DNA of 64,000 nt, from positions 14,970,402-15,034,401 of the forward strand of contig NC_036460.1 in NCBI RefSeq assembly GCF_002775205.1. The letters run 5' to 3'. The stretch comes from Xiphophorus maculatus. Its lineage: Eukaryota > Chordata > Actinopteri > Cyprinodontiformes > Poeciliidae. The stretch's first letter is position 1; every line of letters starts with the position of its first letter. The notes under the pieces are model-generated. The model searched no databases, was not told the DNA's origin, and saw nothing but the letters and a program-made list of their open reading frames with translations. This document shows, in pieces, positions 26,451-63,279 of the stretch. A program made the translations under genes and the position numbers.

Positions 26451-29400
26451 GTAAGTATAATTTATAGCAAGTGGTCTTTAGTAAATTGCTATTGTTTTTC
26501 TAAGCATTTGCTATGAGTAGTAACTTCTTGCAACTAGGCTAATGCTAATGAAGTTAGCCTTTTCAGCACAGAGGCTAGTTAGCTCGACTAAATGCTGGTT
26601 GTGTTGTTGGATGAGCTAGGTCTTAACTACGTAGCTATTACTGTAAATAAAATTGGTTGATTTTGTACAACAGATTTTATTTCATTATCTTTTTCTCAGA
26701 TTAAGGTAAAGAGTAAATGTATCTAAATGGAACGATGCATCTCTGTTCAGTCAACCTGTAGTAAGCTCAGTTAATGCTAGAAAGCTACAGGGAATTCATT
26801 TTTATTTTTTAGGTTTAAGAGTTAAAACAAACTGCTTTACACAGAAAAGCAACTTAAAAAATAAAATACCGTCAGAAATAAAATTTGTGTACGTTGAACA
26901 TTAAGAGTTTTATTTTTTTTTAAATAGCCATTTATAAAGCCTATTTTCTGGGATAATGTAAAAAAAAAAAAAAGTTCAGTTAACATTAAAACACGTGAAA
27001 TGTTGTGATCCCAAATAACAGAAACTGTTTTTCTTTTACAATGAAAGGTACAAAAAACGGTCTTCGATGAAAATGAAGTGTTGGGTAATTCACTCGTAAT
27101 AGCCAGTCGTGTTTGTTACAGCTCATTTGAGATTGTTTTAATTTATAAATAGCAACTCAGACCGTTGTGCCAAAAAGGGATTATATTCTATTTCAAATTA
27201 TACATTACAGTTAAATACTGTAATTAAGCATGTGTGCTTGTATCAAATCAGATCATTCAGATGCTCACACTGGACACAAATGACATGGCCCAAAATGCAA
27301 ACAGTGACATAGTGATGGAAGCACACATGAGAAAGAGAGGGTTGAAGAAAATTTGCAAATATTGCTGCTGATATTTCATAAATATATCATCACAATATCA
27401 GATTTTGTAAGATTAGTATCGTAGAGAAGTGTTAGGAATATTTGTTCTGTGTTATATTCTGAATATTGTAAGTGGTGAGAATTTGGAAAATAATACTTAA
27501 CATTTGTTTATTCGTCCATTTGGATAGAGTTCCACGTCAGCAACAGATACCAAACCCTGACACAGAGCATAGTTCCCAGAATGCTAGAAGTTGCAGAGGT
27601 GGAAGCATTGCATTGGCAAACAGGAAAATGTGGATTTTTTATGTCTTCAATATTTTGCAGCCTTATAGTGATCTATGCAAATGACAGTGTATCAATGGTT
27701 CATGATATCAAGGTCCTTTTTTCTAGATCCAAAACTAAGATAATAAAAGTTGTAAAATTGTTGTTGGGGCCAAAGGGCCCAGCATGGTCAGGGCGATGTG
27801 CCGAAATCAGTTCTGATTCTTGCAGTTACATAGCTGAAAATCGTGTCATTTTGTTTTCAGCCTCATGTCGTCCACTTCTTGTCACATCACCCTGGTGAAC
27901 TTTTGGTCCCCTCTGCATGCCAAACTACTTTTTGATTGGTCATGGGTGTGTTTACATAGAAAACAACTACTCAACTTCCAGAAGCCTCTTTTTAAACTAG
28001 AGAGCTGGATGGATAGTTTTGAGGAGCAATTCTCTGAGGCCATGAGGAAGTACGTACTGTTGGATCAAAACACTTAACTTCCCCAGCTCATTTCTGGTCC
28101 GATACAGCGGGCGAACGTCCTACAGACGCATTGTGTTCTTTTTCTTTTGTTTTCCGCTAAAAGAAAATAAAATTAAATGTTTCAACTCATCAGTTACTAT
28201 TTTCTCCACCTCTGAGTTTGTGGACTTATAATAGATGATGCTCTCTGCCATGACTGCTGTGTTTACTATACTGTTGTAAGCCACATCTATGGCAAAACCC
28301 CATGATGTACATACACTGCAGCAGGAGGGTTTCACAGGAACTCTGCTCGGTGTGTCTTGTGGACCTTGAAGGGTGTGTGTGAAAACGTATGTCCTGCAAC
28401 CACATGACCGTGGTTTGACTTTTCAACTTTGACTCGGCCATGCTGGGCCTTTTAAAGTATGTTCTATTTTACCAAATTAGTTAATCTTGGTGTTTAGGCA
28501 TTAGGCACATTTAAAAACATGCTGAACGAATATTATATTATAAAATCTATAGGTGTATCAGTTTTTTCCGAAGGTCTACCTGAGAAGCATGACTATACCA
28601 AGTTTTCTGAGTTGGTCTGAAATAGTTACTACTGTGTGCTGTCCTATTGCAGGAGTCTGTTAACAAAGCCCAAATCGGAGATGACCCCTGAGGAGCTCCA
28701 AAAACGTGAGGAGGAAGAGTTCAACACCGGGCCACTGTCAGTGCTCACCCAGTCGGTGAAGAACAACACTCAGGTCCTCATCAACTGTCGCAACAACAAG
28801 AAACTGCTTGGAAGAGTCAAAGCCTTTGACAGGTACCCAGTGACTCACAAAACAGGCCCCAGGGTACATACTGTGTCTGCTTAAAAAGGTTTAAGGATTG
28901 TGCAAGAACTGCAGAAGTCTAGGGATAAAGGTGTTTGAGTGTGAAGAAAAAGCTTGTAAACATAAAACCAATTTAAAAAAGGAGGAAAAGCTGCCAGTAA
29001 ATGGCTGTTGAAGACTTTGTTTTTAACAAGATTATGGAACCTGATTTAATCTCTAGTTTTTTTAGAAGTGCTTGATGTGCAGAATATATATTTATTTTGC
29101 TTATTTATCTTTTTTTGAAGAGTACAAATTTGACCCTGGCATGTATATTAATGAGGCTAGCTACTTCTGTGGGAACGTCAATGTGCTATTAACATACTGC
29201 TCCTACCTTACAGTTGCTTTAGTACATGGGTGGTGCGTCTTTAATTTTACATCATAGCTCTTTGTGTTTTTCATGCCTATTGGTATTACTTGTAAGTAAT
29301 GGGAAGGTACAGGAGCCTTCTTCTGCCATTTGATCAGTATTGTGCAGCAACAAACTAAATATCATGCTATTTAGCTGAAGAAAACATCAGACATTGTTGC

Positions 29401-29795
29401 TTTCTCTGCCCTCTCAGCAAAGAGGCTTTAAACTGTAGGGATTTTATGAATTGAACTTTTTTAGTTTAGCACCATAACCTTCTGAAACCCTCACATACAT
29501 CACTGGAGTTTAGGTAAATTTGTGATGCGGCAGTGCAAAATAAAATGTTGGGGGGGGGTTTATCCTGCTTAATTTTTGAAGAGGATGTCTTTACACTATG
29601 CGTCTACTTTGTCGTTTTAGGCATTGTAACATGGTGCTGGAGAACGTGAAAGAGATGTGGACGGAGGTTCCCAAAAGCGGGAAGGGAAAGAAGAAGTCAA
29701 AGCCTGTCAATAAGGACCGCTACATTTCTAAAATGTTCCTCAGAGGAGACTCTGTGATCGTTGTCCTGAGAAATCCTCTCATTACAGGAAAATGA
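26449..29795 (+). CDS. snrpd2: Small nuclear ribonucleoprotein Sm-D2 (SNRPD2), three exons, split start codon
   Basis: The coding segments are 26449-26450 (AT), 28653-28832 and 29621-29795, giving 118 aa. The protein is almost identical to human SNRPD2. It contains the Sm fold: Sm1 around residues 25-65 ([20 protein letters not shown], then [14 protein letters not shown]) and Sm2 around 90-112 ([16 protein letters not shown]), with the lysine-rich insert GKGKKKSK between. Sm-D2 pairs with Sm-D1 in the heptameric ring on U1, U2, U4 and U5 snRNAs, in the nucleus and during cytoplasmic snRNP assembly. The start needs splicing: exon 1 ends AAT|GTAAGT, exon 2 starts G AGT CTG, and the join makes ATG AGT CTG. 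This start reproduces MSLL of the human protein. If exon 1 were different, Met11 (in SEMTPEE) would be the first Met of exon 2. All splice sites are GT-AG. Confidence 0.96.
26451..28652 (+). other. snrpd2 intron 1
   Basis: A 2.2-kb intron with donor GTAAGT and acceptor ATTGCAG. Open frames of 60-105 codons at 27.5-28.4 kb resemble no known protein. The stretch at about 27750-28440 has the patchy composition of old repeats, but its class was not recognised. Confidence 0.6.
28833..29620 (+). other. snrpd2 intron 2
   Basis: A 788-bp intron (GTACCC donor, GTTTTAG acceptor) with a run of nine G near 29551. No nested RNA gene was recognised. Confidence 0.7.
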
Positions 29796-29993
29796 ACTTT
29801 AAAGGGTTCCACCTGTAGGAAGGTTTTGAAGGCAGGGGCTTGATATATTTTCACCTCTTTTGTTTTTCCTTTTTGATGTTGGATGTTGTGGATACTGTTG
29901 AGACAGAAAACCTGTGTTGACATCACTGTGTCTCAAGAGGTTTAGGTGCAGCATGTGCTGATGTGCTGTGCAATTTGTCTTTTTCATTTTGTT

Positions 29994-29999
29994 AATAAA
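29994..29999 (+). terminator. Poly(A) signal for snrpd2
   Basis: AATAAA about 200 nt after the stop, followed by a GT-rich element (GTTGTTGGTGTTTATC) typical of cleavage sites. Confidence 0.75.
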
Positions 30000-31344
30000 A
30001 ATGATAGATAAATGCTGAAGTTGTTGGTGTTTATCTTTTTAGTTGTCTCTCTCCATCAATATGGGTTTATTTAAGTTAGGTTTCACCTTGCTCTTTCAGA
30101 GTTCATATCACATAAATGAATTAAAACAATAGCAAAAAGTTATTTTTTCCCCTCCAGGGTTCTTACCCGCCTTCTCCCTCTTTTCTTCCTCTCTCCGCTG
30201 ACAGCATCTTGGGTGTCAGGCTTGATTTCAGTCTGCAGCGCTCAACATGCGACAAACTGCCGTTTAAAGGCCTGCTGCATTATTGATGAGACCAGATGTG
30301 CTGACTGTCACTTCACACCCTCATCTCTCCATTTCAGGCTGTTCCTCTGCCACCCCGGCCCCTTCTGACCACTTTGTTAATTGGCCTAATAGCTCAACAG
30401 CTAGTGTCGCTTTACTCCTCTGGCAGTTGGCGTCTAACCTCCACGCTTTGGTGCTCTCAGATTCAGTGGTTGAGTGTAAATAAATAAAGCGCATGTGTAT
30501 TTTAAACCTTTTGAGCATTGATTGCTGAATTGGTCTTTGTGTTGGCTCTGTTTTATCTGGAGGCCTTTTATTTAGGACCTATATGTGTCCACAATCAGTG
30601 TATTTGCTTCTAACAATTACATCATTATGCTTAAGTTTTTTTCAGCTTTTTGCAGATCTTTGACCCGTACATTACTGGGGTGCCCATGAGGTTAGCACCT
30701 GTAGAGTGTTTGTGTGTGAGCACCATATCCTAGCTGATTTACAGCATCCAGGTGAGGCCAGCCAGAGGGAGGACTGCATCAGTAGAGCCAGTCTGAGCAT
30801 TAGATTCAAACGCATTGAACCCACATGACTGTTGAAGTAATGCTCACGGCAAGTCTTTGGCATTTTAGGAGATCATGTAGCATGAGCTGGGAAACAAGTT
30901 GTTGCATATGCTGCCCAAGGAAAGTTGGTAAAGTAATGTGGATTTTTCACAAGTATTGTGGAAGCCACAAAAAAAGATATTTATGATCAACAAACATACT
31001 CAGAACTGGAGAACTAATGCTGGCTTGATTGTTTTAAGGCCATATATTATACAAAAATTGAGCAAAATGATTCACATCCTGAAACATCCTGAAAAAAATG
31101 CTTAACATTTTGGGACTTAGTAGTTTGGGGGAAAATATTTGGGGGGGGTTTAAGTGTCTAGCTAGAAAAATCTGAGTACTTTTAGAATTAAATTTGTCAT
31201 TCCACATTTAACATTGAGTCAGCTAAAAAGAGAAATCCAAGCCTATTTGCCTTAGAGATATGTTGTTGGAATGTAGACTTAATGAAGGCAAACCACGAGA
31301 ATGTCAGAACACCTGATACTAAAACATTAGCTGAAAATAAGTCT

Positions 31345-31610
31345 TAAAATAGACCATCCATCCATCATCTTTCAAGTATTCAAGATTAGGTGGCAGCAGG
31401 TCCAGGAGGGAAACCCAGACATAATTTTCTCCAGAGAGACTATAGCTTATATGCAGTTCTTCCAGTAGATTTTTGGGTCTAGTGAGGGCTCTCCTACATT
31501 GGGTCTAGAAAACCTGCAAACAGAAGTAGAGAAGGCATCCCCATCCGCCAGTCAAATCATCTCAATCCAATTAGGAGAAACAGCAGCTCTACCTGATGAT
31601 GGACCTCTTT
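31345..31610. mobile_element. Probable decayed non-LTR retrotransposon fragment
   Basis: CCATCCATCCATC followed by a degenerate string with GTGGCAGCAGGTCCAGGAGGG, then GGCATCCCCATCCGCCAGTC and AAATCATCTCAATCC, resembles a common fish LINE segment in antisense. It is highly mutated and the subfamily was not determined. Confidence 0.4.
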
Positions 31611-32244
31611 AACTTGTATATAAGGCTGAGTCCAGCCACCGCTCTGGAAAAATTTCATTTCAGTCATTTATATCCTTGTTCTTGAAATGGAGAGGATCAA
31701 AACATAAACTGGACCTGAACAGTGCCCACATTAGTCCAGAAAGGGCCACTTTCCAGCTTCAGTTTAATCAGATGCCTAGTTGCCACCTGTAGAGATGATT
31801 TAAAAAAACCGACTCATCCTGATCTTGTGTTTGGTGCTAGCACTAGCTGTAACTTCACCAAATTAGAGAGATCAAGACACCCTCCTGAAGCCATACTTGG
31901 AAGAGGAGCAAGCTAGCAAACATCTAGTGGTCAAAGGAGTGACTAGCGAAACTTTAAATAGGCCACTCCAAAACTTTTTCTATTAGCTCTTCAGAGATGG
32001 ATGTGCTGCTGTGCTTTTTTCTGTAAAGTTTTAGTTTAATACCAGATGTTAGGGGATGCTGATGCGTGATATGATGATGTATTTAGAGATTGCTTAGCCT
32101 TCTTTATGTTGTCAGAAAGTTTCTGTGCAAGTGGTTTCTTGGCTCCACAGCCCAAAGAGTAATCAGGCCAGATTGTGAACACTGAAACGAAACTCAGCCT
32201 TCTGAAAACATTCATTATTGCAAAAGATGTCCTTTATACTGGTG

Positions 32245-32565
32245 GAGATGTTAACACTGTTGCCTCACAGTAAGAAGATGCTGAGATGAAATCCCAGTGT
32301 GTGATCTTGCTGCATGTTGTATGTATGTTCACTCCACGGGTTCTCTCTGAAGGTAGTTAGACTTCCTTCAAAAAATAGGTATATCAGGTAAATTGGCTTC
32401 TCTGCATTTTCCTTAGGAGTGTGTGTATGTTTTTTTTTATGTTTGTCTTTGTGTTGCCCTGCCTTGGACTAGTGACCTGTCCAAGATGTTTCCTGTCTCT
32501 CACCCAGTGACTGCTGAAGACATGCACCAGCCCCAGGAGCCTGCATGGATAAGTTGCTATAGATA
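32245..32565 (+). mobile_element. SINE-like repeat, decayed
   Basis: The order is AACACTGTTGCCTCACAGTA (tRNA-related A-box zone), a degenerate B-box zone (GAGATGAAATCCCAG), GTATGTTCACTCCACGGGTT, then TTGCCCTGCCTTGGACTAG and GTGACCTGTCCAAGATG. This follows the arrangement of a widespread fish SINE/LINE-tail family. Substitutions throughout show it is old. Confidence 0.5.
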
Positions 32566-33299
32566 ATAAATCCTTTAACAAAAGGGGAAAATACTTTTTC
32601 ACACACCTGAATGATCTGCAGAGATATTTTCACTTAAGAAATAAAACCATCATCAAAACTGTTCCCAAAATAGAGGAAATCCATAAGGGATAAAACACTG
32701 TTCTTTAGTTGTGTATAATAGCACAAGAACACCTAAAAAGTCTTCTGCTCTTTATGAGAAAATGCTATAAAATGGACTATGTCTTGTTGCACAACGTCTG
32801 GGCCTGTGTGTTACTGCTGTTGAGGCACAAGTCCAAAAAACAGATAAAACACAATAAAGAAAAACATGGAAACGAGATCAAAGTAAAGGGTGCATATCGA
32901 CAACAATCAGAAAACTTAAAAACAAAGGGAACAGGTCTTCAGAAAAATACAAACAACGATAGAGTTGTGTTTTAAATCCTTTTATTTAAATTGATCACTG
33001 CTTTATGCATGCGGTCCAAATGTTGGCTGAGCTCAGCCGATGAGTGACTTTATCAAAAACTGGACATCTAAAGGTTGTTTTGGGTCAAATGACACATCTC
33101 AACAATGAAACGTGAAGCTTCAGCATCCTGAGACAAAAGCTGGTCGGGTCTATTTGGAGATGCCGGTGATAAAAACAACTTTAGGGACCTAATTTGTTGG
33201 GTATCATTGTCCACTTTCCTCAAGTTACCTCACTCATCTCAAAGACACTCAAAGAAGAAGCCGTCATCCCTCCAGATTTTGGGGTGGTGGGTGATCCAC

Positions 33300-33664
33300 A
33301 GGCAGGAAGGCAGATGTTTTATTCAGTAGGTAAGCGATAACAGAGGGGAAGTGTGATTATGATAGCGATCGGCTATGCAGCGATACTCATCCCTTCGAGC
33401 AACGCGACACCCGGCAGTGCATCGATCGGGCTCCTGTAACCGGAGCAGCCGTCACAGTTTGTTTTCAAGCAGAGCCATGGTCCGGGTGTCAGGGCCGACG
33501 GGCCAGGTGGAGGGGCCGGGGGGAGAAGGAGGTGTCAGTTCTGGAAACACAAACACTGTGTTCATTCATCACAATAAAGTGCACAGATGCAGAGCAACAA
33601 AGTAAATGACAGGGATCAGGAGTATGAACCCCCAGACCTGGTCTCCCAACAAACACCCCTGCAC
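33300..33664 (-). other. Candidate 3' exon(s) of an unassigned minus-strand gene
   Basis: On the minus strand a strong acceptor (long pyrimidine tract, then CTTTCTCAG, exon start 33664) opens a phase-0 frame of 31 codons to TGA at 33569-33571. It encodes a hydrophobic, membrane-helix-like segment (VWGFILLIPVIYFVALHLC). A second acceptor-like site (GTGTTTCCAG, exon start 33540) opens a Pro-rich frame ending MALLENKL and TGA near 33460. A minus-strand AATAAA lies near 33317. The two exons would be too close for a normal intron between them unless the first is very short, so at most one reading is right. No upstream exons were identified and the protein is not recognised. It may be a decayed gene. 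Confidence 0.25.
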
Positions 33665-34674
33665 CTGAGAAAGAAGGTGAAACAAGAATCAGGTCATCTG
33701 TCCTTGTCTTGTTGCTGGTCTTATTCTGGCTGTTTGTACAATTAACTTTGCATTACTGATGATATACCAGGCCAAAGACATAATCAGCTAAGGCCCTTGT
33801 CTATCTATTAAATCCCAGTTTTTAGGAGAATACATATTTATAGCAAAAACCAAAATTATTCAAGAAAAATTTAAATAGTCATATTTTAGTACAGAATTTG
33901 TGTACAGTACATATGGGCTTTACATATAGAAATACTAAATGTGTCTATTCAGTTACCAAGAAATACTGCAGTCAAATATACAGTACATTTCCTCTATTTC
34001 TAAGAAATCTTAATCTTTGTCTCAAAATTCAGAATAGCATATCTGCCCAGTGAAATTAGTTGGTTTTGGTCATACATGTCATGCCTGCTAAACCTAAAGA
34101 AGCTTTGAAAAAAATACACACTAGATTCCCCAAAGTATTTATAATACGGTATTCAATCTTCATTAATGTTATATTTATTGACTCATACTGTATTTACCTG
34201 CATATACTCAAATACACTGTAACTTGGCTAATTTTGTTAATATTCCTTTCATGTCAATATTTATTTTGTTCCATGCAAAATGTTTTATGGGTGAAATACA
34301 GTTTCAGATTTCCAATATGAATGTTTGTTTATTCAGTTCTAAATTAGCTAATTTTCCAGACATTTAACCACAGTGTAGTCTTCAACATGCTCTGTTAGGC
34401 TGTGGTGCCACCTACTGGAATGTAAATGTAATGTGCGGAGCTCAACGATACTTAACACCCGTCACACCAATCATAGGAAGGAAAAGTAACACTTTCTTTT
34501 TTTATTTGCTCTCCTGGCTAATAGATCTTAAGTGGAATACCTCTTACCTCTGTTGTTTTTTATTGTACAGAAATTTGGAGAAAGACTAGGCTACAGAAAA
34601 AAGTTCCAATCTTTGAATGTCTCAGTTGCAGGTTACTGAACTATGCTTGATCTAAAAATAAAAAGAATATGGCC

Positions 34675-35220
34675 TTACTCGAGACCTACCAAGATGTGGC
34701 CAGCAAAACTGACAGGCTGGACGAGTCTATCTTAGAGTGTGCCCAATAAAATTGGGCATATTAGCGTGAGTTTATGGATGAGGGGAGCTTTAAACAGTGA
34801 AGCAGCCAAGAGCTCCGGAGGAGCTGCAGAGATCCACAGCTCAGGTGTGCCATTGTTGAAATGTAGGAAGGAAAAATCCTATTTGCCACAAGCTGTCTAG
34901 AAGATACATCAAATATTTGCAATGACAGGACAGTATATTCTTCAGCAGAGACAGATTGAAGTATAAGTAGAAAAGTATAAGTAGAAAACAATTATGGTAG
35001 AACTCTGTATGGAGCTGAGAGACTTAAAATATGACATCTTGCATCATGACAAAGTCTCCTACACATACTGTATAGCCAGAGCTTCAATAACATTTTTAAA
35101 CAATGACCCAGTAGATCGAAAACCTATTCATGTTTTAGAATAGTCCTGTAAAAGTCCAATTGTGAATCTGGAAATTTGAAAAGTTCAAGGGCTGTTAAAA
35201 CTTTTGCAAGGAACTGTACT
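34675..35220 (+). mobile_element. Decayed Tc1-like transposon
   Basis: Recognisable pieces are ACCTACCAAGATGTGGCCAG (34685), AAACTGACAGGCTGG, GAAGCAGCCAAGAGC, GGAGGAGCTGCAGAGATCCA (about 34816-34835) and the terminal-type CTTTTGCAAGGAACTGTA near 35201. These follow the order of a fish Tc1 transposase gene and its end, with large deletions. It is not functional. Confidence 0.65.
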
Positions 35221-36771
35221 GTCAGGAAAAACTTCTCTTGATTAATGCAGATCCAGACTGAGCTTTGGTTCTTTAATTGAGGTTCAGTTATCTGTATTTC
35301 CTTGGTAATACACTGGCTCGGGAACACACTGTACTCTCTCTCTCTAATGTAAATTAAAGTGCAGTTTGTAACAGCCTTTCCAAAAAAATCTGATCAATGA
35401 AGGTACAGAGGTCAACTTTAAGAGCCAAGCTTTGATAAATTCTTAATGTACCAGTTTTGATCATGTGGTGACATTCCTCCACATCCTGCAGACGAAACTG
35501 ACCAACTGACGTCAAATCGTGGAAATAAAACTGTGGCAAAGAGGGAGGAGCTCAGGAGAAACCTCAGCTTACTGTGTGACTGCTTCTCATTCTTTATAGG
35601 CCACTTTCTGGGAAGAGAACCAACTTGTTGAGTCTGGGCTACCACAAATCACACAAACACATCCACACATGGGAGCAGAGACTCACACAACTGCTGGGGG
35701 TTTGTTTGAAATTCATGGCTCAGCTAACAGGGGACACATGGCTTTTTAAAAAAAATATCAGCAGTTGCTTAAGCTTGTATGTCTTAGAGTGTGCCTGTAG
35801 TGAAACTGGGAATATTAGCTTTCAGTTTGTTTGCACATGCCACACACGTAATGCATTCCTTTCACATCCTCTTTTCCACTTCAATTAACATCAGGCATTA
35901 TCTCAGCACTGAGGACTGGGTCATGAGAGGAATACTATTTTATTCATTGCTGACATCTGTTTTTAACACAACTTAACATATTTAAAAGCCTTTTAATTTT
36001 CTTATTTTCTATGTCAAATTGAGATCATGTTTTTCTTCTGCAACTATTCCTACCAGATAGCATTTATGTGGAATATTTAAGATAAACTTGAAGTTACACA
36101 AACAGCCAGTAGGGTGATGTGCAGGGTTTATAATGGCAAAGCCTCTCATGTAATGATGCCTTCAGGTGCTATTGGAATATGGGGTGCCCATTCGTGAAGG
36201 AATTGTGAGAATTGAGAATGTAGATACTTTGCTTGTGCCATTAATTTAAGGGTACTTCTAATAAAGTAACATTATTATTTACAGAAAGTAAGGATGGTCG
36301 ACACAGCTATAGTTGACTCAGTGTGAGGTTAAGGTACATAAATATAACCTTTTTAACGACCATTGTTTCATTGAAGCAACGGACTTATACTATAAAATTT
36401 AAAACTGTGCTGACCAATAGTTGCCATTTTTGTATGCATAAGACTAATTTCACCACAAATTCTAGAAATCCTGACAATATACAGTATATGCTAAACCAAA
36501 AATGTTATATGTCCTCAAGGTTGGAAAACATAAAGAATAACACAGATTAGGAACTGTGCTGTTTTAAGATTTTTATGTGGAAGATATTATTGCTCTCATT
36601 TTAAAATACAGTGTTACACACAGCACAAGACATAAGCAAGTTAACCAGCTACTCAAATCCCCAAAACCAATAGGGGGCCCTGAGAGACCACTAGAATTGT
36701 CACACAAGTCAAGTTAACAAATGCAAAAACAACTTTAGCAGTGGTCTTCAGCTCTTATCAGATATGGTGTC

Positions 36772-37193
36772 TAGGCCTGTCACAATAACAAATTTTGCTG
36801 GAAGATAAACGATAATAGTGTAATTTTGATACCATTTTCAAGTGATATAATAGTAATGGCATAATAATGAAAGGACACATTCGCAAAGATCATTTAACTT
36901 TTATTTCTAACGAGCATTTAACACTGGAACTGGAAGACATTTTAAATATCCAACATAAATAAACAAATGAACAAATAAAAGGAATTATGAAGGCTCTGTA
37001 AACAAATCTGTCCTTCCAAAAAATAGCGAGTTGTAGTTGAAACCAGTTCACCAGACTTGAGACTTTTGTTGTTCAGTTTTGTAAAAAGAGAGAGAGAAAT
37101 GAGAAACACGATAAATCATGTAAATGGAAAATATTGAGCTTGTTTCAATTTATCTTGCAATAAATTGATTTATTGCTTTTTGCGAGAGGCCTA
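36772..37193. mobile_element. hAT-like miniature element (MITE)
   Basis: The left end TAGGCCTGTC and the right end GCGAGAGGCCTAA are imperfect inverted repeats enclosing about 420 bp of AT-rich sequence without coding capacity. The left part (AATAACAAATTTTGCTGGA, ATAAACGATAATAG) matches the pattern of a common fish miniature element. Target duplication is not clear. Confidence 0.6.
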
Positions 37194-37840
37194 ACCGTGC
37201 CCCTGGCTGATTCAGTTCTCTGTGGAGTTAAAGTCAGGCACAGTGATGCCATTGCCTTTAAAACAAGTATTTGTAGTTTTGGTAGTGTGGACACAAGTAA
37301 AGGCCAGCTAGAAAATGAAATCAGCATCGCTATTAAGTTTAGAGGAGGAAAGCATTGGTTCAGCAAATTCCTGTTAGACGGCTGTGCTGACTTAGGACTT
37401 CCTAAAGTACGTTGAACCAAAACCATCAGATGATTTGCTTCCTCGAATCATCACAAAAGATGGAAACGTCACATTGAAACTCAAGCATCTGAGATTCTTA
37501 TAGAAATTTACCCTGATTGTTGTGGGGGGCGTCACTCAGAGATTTTTCCTTGAATATATTATGCTGTCTTTTCTGTATTAAAAATATATTCACTGGCTTT
37601 ACGTAATATTCTTATTTTCTGAAAAAACGTGTGTTTTTTTTAGATGTAAGTCATACAGAAGGTACACATACACGTGTGTATAAATCAATGAGTTTCACTT
37701 TTTTATTTGAATTGCTGAAATAACTTATTACTTCGATGGCATTCTAGTTTAGTTAGCTGCACCTGCATTAGCACATCAAATTGATTTTAAAGACGACTCA
37801 GATCTACCAAACTGACTAAAACCCAGTTTAAATTCGTGAT

Positions 37841-38431
37841 TCGTGAAAAGGAATTTTACGAAGCACACTTGAATGCGTCCTGGGATTACTTTGAAGCTGG
37901 CGGGTTGGGCCAGACTCCCGTGAATTCACACGGCAGGGCCGTGACCCGACAGCGCCGCGGACTGAACGAAAGAGAGCCCCGCGGAGGTATATCATTTCAG
38001 CCTTTCTTAGCGCAGCTGCAAACGTAAAAACACCTGAAAGTGGGGAAAAGAGGAAGTGAAGCTTTCTGGGCAGCCTCTATTTTCTCAGCTTCACTTCTTT
38101 TTTTTTCGTAGAAACCCACTGTGGGAGAGTTATTGGAGTTGACAAGCCCGCTTCACTACTGTATCTACCCCCCTCGTCTTCCTCCACCTCTTCCTCCTCC
38201 TCCTTCTCCTTCTCTCCCGCTCCACAGAACCAGGAAATCGTCGAGGTGTGCTCCTTTATCCCACTACCCTGTTTGCGGCTTTAGATGTGCTGTTTCCCCC
38301 ACCCCCTCCTCCTCTCCGCTTTTGGACGGTGTAGTTTTTATTTCATCGCGGTGACTCTGTAAACACCGGGCTTCACCGCTGAAGTCATCCGAAGTTGCCT
38401 TCGAGGAGAGGAGCTCCACTCTGGCCGAACA
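37841..38431 (+). promoter_or_regulatory. vasp promoter/CpG-rich region and 5' UTR
   Basis: CpG-rich from about 37900 (GACAGCGCCGCGGACTG) with pyrimidine-rich stretches (CCTCTTCCTCCTCC near 38187) and no TATA box. The 5' UTR should lie in the right part, ending GGCCGAACA before ATGAG|GTGCGT. Open frames in this block are upstream or chance frames. Confidence 0.5.

Positions 38432-63279
<24,848 letters not shown>

Larger units (their letters stand above)
30025..37840. other. Intergenic spacer snrpd2 to vasp
   Basis: Rich in old repeats: a possible non-LTR fragment (about 31350-31610), a SINE-like fragment (about 32245-32565), a Tc1-like relic (about 34675-35220) and a hAT-like miniature element (36772-37193). 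At 33.3-33.7 kb there is an exon-like, CpG-containing block on the minus strand, listed separately. About 30160-30490 is locally GC-richer and ends in AAATAAATAAAG. No frame there is convincing. Confidence 0.5.

Noticed and set aside
27472-27898. Overlapping frames of 70-105 codons in snrpd2 intron 1
   Set aside because: No motif; they lie within a clearly spliced intron and look like remnants of old repeats.
38121-38354. A 77-codon Pro/Ser-rich frame before vasp
   Set aside because: It lies in the CpG-rich, pyrimidine-rich 5' region and is out of frame with vasp; at most an upstream frame.
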